7,374 bases of DNA from positions 1 through 7,374 of the forward strand of contig CAMCTH010000224.1 in the NCBI GenBank assembly GCA_945877965.1. The letters are read 5' to 3'. A program made the translations under genes and the position numbers. The notes beneath the pieces were generated by a model. The model worked only from the letters and a program-made list of their open reading frames with translations. It made no database searches and was not told where the DNA came from. The stretch's first letter is position 1. Each line of letters opens with the position of its first letter. Positions 1-4,811 of this stretch are shown here, piece by piece. This stretch comes from Planctomicrobium piriforme. GTDB taxonomy: Bacteria > Planctomycetota > Planctomycetia > Pirellulales > PNKZ01.

Positions 1-1621
1 CGCTTTGCCCGATCTGCTCGGTCACGACTATCAAACAGAGTTGATCGGCCGTGAGCGTGGGAGTGCGGTTTTGCATCGGCGTGTTAACGCGCGGGCCGAG
101 ATTCTCCGGCGCGGTCCAGGCGTACTTCACCGATTCGAGTTTTTCGAGCACCGACAGGCCGGCGGACGACGTCGGCTGCACGACCGGGACCGACGGACGT
201 GCGACGGGAGCCGCGGCCGTGAGCGACGCCGGCGTCGCAACTTCGACGGCGTCGCCCGTCTCGCCGCCGCGGGTCGATAACCAGATGATCGCCGCCAGGA
301 TCGAGGCCCCGATCACCGCGCCGCCGCCGAGCACCAGCGGCGCCGGCCCCTTGCGTTGCGGTTTCGCAATTCGCGAGCTCGACGGTGCGTCGCGGCCGAC
401 GGGCCGGGTCGTACCGAGCGTGCGGCTCTGCGGGTCGGTCCCTGCATCGGACGAACTGAGCGACGATGCCGCAGCGACCGCGACTTTCGATTTCGACGGC
501 GATTCTTTCGTCGGCGCGCCGGTCGTCAGCGGCATCCCTTGTTTGAATGCCGCCAGTTCCGCGCTATCGGCACCGGGGCCGCGAGCCGAGCCGGCGTTCG
601 TCGCCGAGCCCCCCTGGGGACCGAACGGTTCCAGAGCCTGCACGACTTCGTCCATCGAAGTGAACCGATTCGCCGCTTGCTTGGCGATCATTTTGTGCAG
701 GGCTTGTTCGAGCGGCCACGGCGCATCGTCGCGGGCCTTCACCAAGCTCGGCAAGGGTCCGTCGCGATGGGCCATCAGCCGCGCGATCATCGTGTCGGCT
801 TCGTACAATTTCTTGCCGGTCAGCAAGTACCAGAGCGTGCAGCCCAACGAATAGACGTCGGCCCGCCCGTCGACTCCTTTGGTGCTCGACGCTTGCTCGG
901 GGCTCATGTAGTCGACGGTCCCCATCACCTGCTCGGTCGCCGTCAGACCGTCGTCGCCGTTCTCGATACGGGCAAGGCCCATGTCGAGAATCTTGATGAC
1001 GCCTTTTTTGTCGAGCAGCAGATTCGCCGGCTTGACGTCGCGATGGATCACTCCTTCGCCGTGCGCGTAGGACAAGCCCCGCGCCGCTTGCAGCATGTAG
1101 CCGACCGCTTGCTCGACCGGAAGCGGTCCGTTCTTCTTGACGAGCGCCGAGAGATCGCCGCCGTCGACGAACTGCATCACCAAGTACTTGACGTCGCCCG
1201 ACTCGCCCGAGGCGTAGGCGGTGACGATGTTCGGATGTTCCAAGCGGGCCGCGGCGCGGACTTCGCGCTGAAACCGTTTGACCGAGGCCTCGTCTTTCAT
1301 GGCCGCGGCCGACATGACCTTGAGGGCGACGATCCGCTGCATCCGCCGATGCTGGGCCTTGTAGACCTGCCCCATGCCGCCGGCGCCGATCTCTTGCAAG
1401 ATCACGTAGTCGCCCATCACCAATCGCAGGCCGCGGCCCGCCAGCAGCTCTTGCGCTTGAAACGGCGTAACGAGCCCTCGCGCGACGAGCAACTTGACGA
1501 AAGCGGCGGCATCCTGAGGGCGATCCGCGGCCGGAAGCTCGGCCCCCAGCGCGTTCAACTGGTCGGCCGACAGCAGGCCCGACTTCAGCAGGGTGTTCGT
1601 GAGTGAGTCGACGGCTGACAT
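1..1621 (-). CDS. Hanks-type Ser/Thr protein kinase, membrane-anchored, 3' end outside window
   Basis: The frame is open from an ATG at 1621 to the window edge (540 codons, no stop). It transfers phosphate from ATP to Ser/Thr of target proteins. Residues 1-72 are a helical N-terminal region. The kinase domain spans about 73-335: glycine loop G79-x-G81-x-x-G84, VALK lysine K101, catalytic loop HRDVKPAN with H193 and D195, Mg-binding DMG at 213-215 where most kinases have DFG, then a GTVDYMSPEQ activation/APE-type segment. A Ser/Pro-rich linker (about 336-425) leads to one predicted transmembrane helix (about 428-448) and at least 92 more residues, so the kinase should be cytoplasmic with a sensory or binding region outside. 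All active-site residues are present, so it is probably active. No clear Shine-Dalgarno precedes the ATG. Two terminators separate it from pnp, so it is likely its own transcription unit. Substrate and sensory domain cannot be told from this window. Confidence 0.95.
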   Translation of the reverse strand, partial: MSAVDSLTNTLLKSGLLSADQLNALGAELPAADRPQDAAAFVKLLVARGLVTPFQAQELLAGRGLRLVMGDYVILQEIGAGGMGQVYKAQHRRMQRIVALKVMSAAAMKDEASVKRFQREVRAAARLEHPNIVTAYASGESGDVKYLVMQFVDGGDLSALVKKNGPLPVEQAVGYMLQAARGLSYAHGEGVIHRDVKPANLLLDKKGVIKILDMGLARIENGDDGLTATEQVMGTVDYMSPEQASSTKGVDGRADVYSLGCTLWYLLTGKKLYEADTMIARLMAHRDGPLPSLVKARDDAPWPLEQALHKMIAKQAANRFTSMDEVVQALEPFGPQGGSATNAGSARGPGADSAELAAFKQGMPLTTGAPTKESPSKSKVAVAAASSLSSSDAGTDPQSRTLGTTRPVGRDAPSSSRIAKPQRKGPAPLVLGGGAVIGASILAAIIWLSTRGGETGDAVEVATPASLTAAAPVARPSVPVVQPTSSAGLSVLEKLESVKYAWTAPENLGPRVNTPMQNRTPTLTADQLCLIVVTEQIGQS

Positions 1622-1624
1622 GAG

Positions 1625-1647
1625 GTACCCGCTAAGAGTGTGGGTAC
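1625..1647 (-). promoter_or_regulatory. Small hairpin just upstream of the kinase start codon
   Basis: GTACCC (1625-1630) and GGGTAC (1642-1647) form a perfect 6-bp inverted repeat with an 11-nt loop. In the minus-strand transcript the 3' arm ends three bases before the ATG (1621-1619), which is where a ribosome would bind. It could limit kinase translation. The stem is short and may be chance; the function is inferred. Confidence 0.35.
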
Positions 1648-1648
1648 T

Positions 1649-1678
1649 AGCATATCCGTCGGCCGTGCGAGGCGTGAA
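1649..1678 (-). promoter_or_regulatory. Weak candidate sigma-70-type promoter for the kinase
   Basis: On the minus strand TTCACG (1678-1673) is followed after 18 nt by TATGCT (1654-1649). Each hexamer matches 4 of 6 consensus bases. Transcription would begin near 1642 and give a leader of about 20 nt. It lies downstream of both pnp terminators, as expected for an independent kinase promoter. The match is marginal. Confidence 0.25.
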
Positions 1679-1697
1679 CGGAAAAAATCGCACGGCC
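1661..1697. repeat. Perfect 10-bp inverted repeat
   Basis: GGCCGTGCGA (1661-1670) and TCGCACGGCC (1688-1697) are exact reverse complements separated by 17 bp. The right arm shares bases 1693-1697 with the distal terminator stem, so in RNA the two structures exclude each other. The left arm falls within the spacer of the candidate kinase promoter. It could be a DNA operator or an alternative RNA fold; the sequence alone does not decide. Confidence 0.6.
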
Positions 1698-1717
1698 CGG
1701 CAAAATCGCCTGGGCCG
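1682..1717 (-). terminator. Distal Rho-independent terminator after pnp
   Basis: On the minus strand CGGCCC-A-GGC (1717-1708) pairs with GCCGGGCCG (1701-1693). The stem is 9 bp with one bulged base, closing a GATTTT loop. A run of six T residues (1687-1682) begins five bases after the stem. It stands behind the stronger terminator at 1736-1766 and probably acts as a backup that isolates the kinase from rpsO-pnp. Confidence 0.65.
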
Positions 1718-1735
1718 AAAAGAAGCCTGCGCAGC

Positions 1736-1766
1736 AAAAAGCCCAGGGACCGAAATCCCTGGGCTT
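1736..1766 (-). terminator. Main Rho-independent terminator of the rpsO-pnp operon
   Basis: On the minus strand AAGCCCAGGGA (1766-1756) and TCCCTGGGCTT (1749-1739) form a perfect 11-bp stem around the 6-nt loop TTTCGG. A TTTTT tract (1740-1736) overlaps the foot of the stem. It begins 66 bases after the pnp stop codon. This is a textbook intrinsic terminator in the pnp direction; reading the plus strand there is no matching T tract. Confidence 0.9.
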
Positions 1767-1778
1767 CTGTGCGTTGGA

Positions 1779-1796
1779 ACGCTCGCGAACGAGCGT
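1779..1796 (-). other. Short hairpin between the pnp stop and its terminator
   Basis: ACGCTCG (1779-1785) and CGAGCGT (1790-1796) form a perfect 7-bp stem. The four-base loop reads TTCG on the minus strand. No T tract follows, so it is not itself a terminator. It may protect the pnp mRNA 3' region or pause polymerase; this role is inferred. Confidence 0.5.
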
Positions 1797-1832
1797 GGCT
1801 TTTTACGGACGTGCGGTTAGCTACCGCTCGCC

Positions 1833-3944
1833 CTAGCTGCCGCTGGTCGGCGCGGCGGCTTCGCGTTGGGCGGCCTTGCGGCTGAGCTTCACGCGATCCT
1901 GGTCGTCGATGGCGATGACCTTCACTTGCAGGATGTCGCCCACCTTGCAGACGTCGGCGACGCTGCTGACGTAACCGTCGGCCAACTCGCTGATGTGGCA
2001 GAGGCCGTCCTTGCCCGGCAGGATTTCGACGAACGCGCCGAAGTCCTTCACGCTGGTGACGCGACCTTCATAGATCTTGCCGATCTTGACGGTCTCGGTC
2101 AGGCCTTCGACCCGACGCAAGCACGCCTGTGCGGCGGCCGCGTCGTTGCTGGCGATGATGACCGTGCCGTCGTCGTCGACGTCGATCGTCGCTCCGGTCT
2201 CTTCCTGGATGGCGCGAATGTTCTTGCCACCCGGGCCGATGAGCAGGCCGATCTTGTCCGGCGGAATGCTCGTGCGGAGCAGCCGCGGAGCGTACTGCGA
2301 GATATCGTCGTACGGCCGAGCGATGCACGAGAGCATTTGGCGGAGGATGTTGATGCGGGCTTCGCGGGCTTGCGTCAACGTGCCGCGCACGACCTCTTGC
2401 GAGATGCCGCGGATCTTCATGTCCAACTGGATGCCGGTGATGCCGACTTGCGTACCGGCCACCTTGAAATCCATGTCGCCATAGTGGTCTTCGTCGCCGA
2501 TGATGTCGGTGAGCAAGCTCCACTGCTGCGGGCCTTCGTACACCAAGCCGATCGAGATGCCGGCCACCGGGTTCGAAATCGGCACGCCGGCCGACATCAG
2601 ACCCAGCGTCGTTCCGCAGACCGTCGCCATCGAGCTCGAGCCGTTCGACTCGGTGATGTCCGAGATCACGCGGATCGTGTACGGGAAGTCCTCAGGATCA
2701 GGCAGGATCGGCTTCACGCTCCGTTCGGCCAACGCACCGTGGCCGATTTCACGACGACCCGGGCCGCGGATCGGGCGAACTTCGCCGACCGAGTACGACG
2801 GGAAGTAGTAGTCGAGCATGAACTTCTTGGAGTATTCGTCCATGATGCCGTCGACGCGCTGTTCGTCGCGGTTCGTGCCGAGCACGACCGTGATCAGGGC
2901 TTGCGTTTCGCCCCGTTGGAAGATGGCCGAGCCGTGGACGCGCGGCAGGACGTCGACCGTGCATTCGATCGGGCGAATCGTCTTGGTGTCGCGACCGTCG
3001 GGACGACGACCCGACAGGATCAGATCGCGAATGACCCGTTCCTTGAATCGCGACCAAGCGGCGCCGAAAGCGACGACGGTCAGTGCGCCGGGAGCGGCCG
3101 GGTCCGGAATGATCGCCGCCAGGGCGGTCTTCTTCACGGCATCGCCGGCTTCGGCGCGGGCATGCTTGCCGTCGATCGACTGAGCGTCTTTCATCGGGCC
3201 GTAATAGCCGGACATCAGTCGGTCGTAGATGCCGTCGTCGGCCGGGGCCACGTAGTCCGGCTTGACCGTGCCGGCCTTGCGGAAGAGTTCTTCCTGCAGG
3301 TCGATGATCTCGCGGATGTAGTTGTGGCAGGTTTCAATCGCCGCGCCCATTTGGTCTTCGGGCACTTCGCGAGCAAAACCTTCGATCATCATCACCGCGT
3401 CGCGGGTGCCCGAGACGATCAGGTCCAAGTCACTCTCTTCGAGCTGTTCTTGGGACGGGAAGGGAATGAATTGGCCGTCGACCATGGCCAAGCGGATCGA
3501 GCCGAGCGGACCTTGGAACGGCAGCTTCGACAGGCCGAGAGCGACCGAAGCGCCGTTCATGGCGAGCATGTCGGGGTCGTTGATCTTGTCGGCCGCCATG
3601 ACGTTCGCCTGGATCTGGACTTCGTCGTGGAAGCCGTCCGGGAACAGCGGTCGGATCGGGCGATCCATAAGCCGCGAGGTGAGCGTTTCCTTCATCGTCG
3701 GCCGGCCTTCCCGCTTGAGGAAGCCGCCGGGGAACTTGCCGGCCGCGGCTGCGCGTTCGCGATAGTCGCACGTCAGCGGGAAGAAGTCGATTCCGGCTCG
3801 CGGCGTGCCGGTGGCGGCCGCGACGAGGACGACCGTTTCGCCGTACTGCACCATGACGGCGCCGGCGGCTTGCTTGGCAATGTAACCCGTCTCGAACGAC
3901 AGGATGCTCGCCCCGATTTGCTTTTCTACTCTTACTTTACCCAA
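1833..3944 (-). CDS. pnp: Polyribonucleotide nucleotidyltransferase (PNPase)
   Basis: PNPase is a trimeric cytoplasmic 3'-5' phosphorolytic exoribonuclease that releases nucleoside diphosphates and can also polymerise them. From the TTG at 3944 it has 703 residues, the usual length. Order: first RNase PH domain (FFPLTCDYRER, then KREGRPTMKETLTSRLMDRP), an all-alpha linker, second RNase PH domain with GPGRREIGHGALAER and ESNGSSSMATVCG, and DEDHYGDMDFK. That last block holds the residues matching E. coli Asp486, Asp492 and Lys494, at the same numbers with this start. A KH domain with GPGG at 570-573 and an S1 domain at about 620-690 follow, then a short tail. No frameshift or missing key residue. 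The same frame runs up to another TTG at 3980, but that adds 12 poorly conserved residues and has no ribosome site. It lies after rpsO in the classic rpsO-pnp order and ends before a strong terminator. Confidence 0.98.
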   Translation of the reverse strand: MGKVRVEKQIGASILSFETGYIAKQAAGAVMVQYGETVVLVAAATGTPRAGIDFFPLTCDYRERAAAAGKFPGGFLKREGRPTMKETLTSRLMDRPIRPLFPDGFHDEVQIQANVMAADKINDPDMLAMNGASVALGLSKLPFQGPLGSIRLAMVDGQFIPFPSQEQLEESDLDLIVSGTRDAVMMIEGFAREVPEDQMGAAIETCHNYIREIIDLQEELFRKAGTVKPDYVAPADDGIYDRLMSGYYGPMKDAQSIDGKHARAEAGDAVKKTALAAIIPDPAAPGALTVVAFGAAWSRFKERVIRDLILSGRRPDGRDTKTIRPIECTVDVLPRVHGSAIFQRGETQALITVVLGTNRDEQRVDGIMDEYSKKFMLDYYFPSYSVGEVRPIRGPGRREIGHGALAERSVKPILPDPEDFPYTIRVISDITESNGSSSMATVCGTTLGLMSAGVPISNPVAGISIGLVYEGPQQWSLLTDIIGDEDHYGDMDFKVAGTQVGITGIQLDMKIRGISQEVVRGTLTQAREARINILRQMLSCIARPYDDISQYAPRLLRTSIPPDKIGLLIGPGGKNIRAIQEETGATIDVDDDGTVIIASNDAAAAQACLRRVEGLTETVKIGKIYEGRVTSVKDFGAFVEILPGKDGLCHISELADGYVSSVADVCKVGDILQVKVIAIDDQDRVKLSRKAAQREAAAPTSGS

Positions 3945-3954
3945 TGTACTTCCT
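3942..3954 (-). promoter_or_regulatory. Ribosome binding site that fixes the pnp start at a TTG
   Basis: On the minus strand AGGA (3954-3951) lies 6 nt before TTG (3944-3942). The protein then begins Leu/Met-GKVRVEKQIG, matching the usual short PNPase N terminus of the MKVRVEKxIG type. The in-frame TTG at 3980 is preceded by GCGGTCCT and has no purine-rich site. There is no ATG or GTG nearby, so a TTG start seems real and may hold down translation. Confidence 0.75.
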
Positions 3955-4025
3955 ACCTTTTTTGTCCGGCGTCCTAGCAAAGGACCGCGACGGCGGGCGG
4001 TAGGGGCTTCGACGCAGGTTCGTTC

Positions 4026-4060
4026 AAAGGCGACTGAACGTACCCGTTCAGGTCGACTTT
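4026..4060 (-). promoter_or_regulatory. Stem-loop in the rpsO-pnp spacer, candidate PNPase control hairpin
   Basis: CTGAACG (4034-4040) and CGTTCAG (4045-4051) form a perfect 7-bp stem with a 4-nt loop. It extends, past a bulge and a mismatch, through CGA/TCG and AAAG/CTTT to 14 paired bases. No clear T tract follows on the minus strand, so it is more likely a processing or control structure than a terminator. In E. coli the rpsO-pnp spacer carries an RNase III-cleaved stem-loop through which PNPase represses its own mRNA; the same position suggests an analogous role here. The rest of the 146-nt spacer holds a GCGAGCGA direct repeat (4072-4079, 4081-4088) and a 5-bp hairpin (3971-3985). Confidence 0.55.
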
Positions 4061-4090
4061 CAATAAACTCCGCGAGCGACGCGAGCGAGA

Positions 4091-4360
4091 CTACTTACGA
4101 ATGTCGAGCCGACGAATGACGGTGAGATACCGTTGCGGATCGACGCGCTTGAGGTAGTCCAACAGACGACGACGACGGCTGACCATGGCGAGCAGACCGC
4201 GGCGGCTGGAATAGTCGCGTTGGTGGGTCTTGAGATGCCCTGTGAGCTCGGTCACGCGCGTAGTGAGCAGCGCGATTTGGATTTCCGGCGAGCCGGTATC
4301 CGCGTCGGCGCGGCGAAAGTCGGTGATGACAGTTTGCTTTTTCTGCTTCGTGATCGACAT
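4091..4360 (-). CDS. rpsO: 30S ribosomal protein S15
   Basis: S15 is a primary binder of 16S rRNA: it binds a three-way junction in the central domain, starts platform assembly and contributes to an intersubunit bridge. The protein has 89 residues, the normal length for bacterial S15. It shows family blocks such as FRRADADTGSPEIQIALLT, the LTGHLKTHQRDYSSRRGLL region with the RNA-contacting His/Asp/Ser residues, and VSRRRRLLDYLKR. It starts at an ATG with only a weak purine stretch (GGTAGA) upstream, and stops at TAG. pnp follows 146 nt later on the same strand, the conserved operon order. It is preceded by a leader of about 200 nt; S15 commonly represses its own mRNA through leader structure, which fits the poor Shine-Dalgarno. 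Nothing is truncated or odd. Confidence 0.98.
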   Translation of the reverse strand: MSITKQKKQTVITDFRRADADTGSPEIQIALLTTRVTELTGHLKTHQRDYSSRRGLLAMVSRRRRLLDYLKRVDPQRYLTVIRRLDIRK

Positions 4361-4557
4361 CGTGATCTACCGCTCGCTACTACACTTACCAATCGTCGCC
4401 CGGTCGTGTCGCGATCCTCACCATGAGAACCGCCGCATCACGCCGGAAGCCCTTCTCGACCCTGCATCAACCTCCGGCGGACTTCAGGTCCGCTGGAAAT
4501 CAAACGCATCGGCCTTGCCGGGACTCTTCCTACGATGAATCAAAACAACAACTTAAG
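4361..4557 (-). promoter_or_regulatory. Long structured 5' leader of rpsO, possible S15 autoregulatory RNA
   Basis: If transcription starts about 6-7 nt after the candidate -10 box, the rpsO mRNA carries roughly 197 untranslated bases. The clearest structure is a hairpin at 4474-4496. On the minus strand GCGGAC pairs with GTCCGC around the loop CTGAA, and two outer C-G pairs stack beyond an A/C mismatch. A 23-codon reading frame starting near 4511 lacks a convincing ribosome site. rpsO leaders in several phyla bind S15 with unrelated folds, so an autoregulatory element is plausible. I cannot match it to a known rpsO leader family by eye. Confidence 0.4.
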
Positions 4558-4580
4558 CCAAGTAATTTATCAGTCCCGGC
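4517..4580. repeat. Perfect 9-bp inverted repeat spanning the rpsO promoter
   Basis: GCCGGGACT (4517-4525) and AGTCCCGGC (4572-4580) are exact reverse complements 46 bp apart. The second arm lies entirely between the candidate -35 and -10 boxes; the first lies about 32 nt into the predicted transcript. This could be a two-site operator. If transcription starts farther upstream, it would be a long RNA hairpin instead. Confidence 0.5.
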
Positions 4581-4591
4581 CCGTTTTTCAA
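4564..4591 (-). promoter_or_regulatory. Candidate sigma-70 promoter of the rpsO-pnp operon
   Basis: On the minus strand TTGAAA (4591-4586) is followed after 16 nt by TAAATT (4569-4564), inside an AT-rich stretch that stands out from its surroundings. Immediately upstream lie the odd palindrome TCTTCCGAAGA (4600-4610) and, further up, the perfect palindrome CGAAATTTCG (4636-4645). It is the best promoter-like site between the protease gene and rpsO. The remaining bases 4646-4700 show nothing I can assign. Confidence 0.45.
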
Positions 4592-4700
4592 CCGCAAATT
4601 CTTCGGAAGATTAGCCCTGTTTCATGAGGCCGACCCGAAATTTCGCGGATTTAGACAAGCTGCCGACGTCGCGATTCACAACAAAGACGCCGCCCACACA

Positions 4701-4804
4701 CGCTTAGCCCGGTCGTCCCCGACCGGGTCTGGGGCCGGCAATGAGTTGCCGGCCAATCCTGCAAGCGACGATTCCCCACGCCGCGAGGACGCGGCGGCTA
4801 AGCG
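4701..4804. repeat. 104-bp cloverleaf-like element with terminal inverted repeats
   Basis: CGCTTAGCC (4701-4709) and GGCTAAGCG (4796-4804) are perfect 9-bp terminal inverted repeats. Inside are three perfect hairpins: an 8-bp stem at 4708-4727 (loop TCCC), a 9-bp stem at 4733-4754 (loop TGAG) and a 7-bp stem at 4779-4796 (loop AGGA). The first and third share one or two bases with the outer repeat. The whole can be drawn as a closing stem with three arms on either strand. It begins just after the protease stop codon and probably falls in that mRNA's 3' region, but no T tract follows on the minus strand. It resembles a dispersed palindromic intergenic repeat (REP/BIME or MITE-like). There is no transposase and no obvious target-site duplication. 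Confidence 0.6.
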
Positions 4805-4811
4805 GTTGCGG

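Noticed and set aside
51..1606. Two long plus-strand frames (51-854 and 356-1606) opposite the kinase
   Set aside because: The minus strand carries an intact kinase with all catalytic motifs. The plus frames are low-complexity antisense readings.
1866..3977. A 703-codon open frame on the plus strand opposite pnp
   Set aside because: It mirrors pnp almost end to end, is rich in Arg, Asp, Ala and Val as expected from antisense reading of GC-rich codons, and has no recognisable domain. pnp itself is certain.
4072..4088. GCGAGCGA direct repeat after the rpsO stop
   Set aside because: Only two 8-bp copies one base apart in GC-rich sequence, easily chance.
4441..4512. A 23-codon minus-strand frame in the rpsO leader, a possible leader peptide
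   Set aside because: The only purine-rich stretch (AGGAAGAG) is too far upstream of the ATG, and the peptide has no telling composition.
4133..4614. Plus-strand frames across rpsO and its leader
   Set aside because: They overlap rpsO and its control region, lack ribosome sites and have no recognisable content.
4701..4804. Reading the hairpin cluster as a simple Rho-independent terminator of the protease gene
   Set aside because: No T tract follows any of the stems on the minus strand, and three hairpins within an outer repeat are more than a terminator needs. Rho-dependent ending nearby remains possible.
4701..4804. The cloverleaf-like element as a tRNA gene
   Set aside because: The arms have the wrong lengths and loops. 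There is no anticodon loop of seven bases, no TTCGA-type T loop and no CCA-adjacent acceptor pattern.
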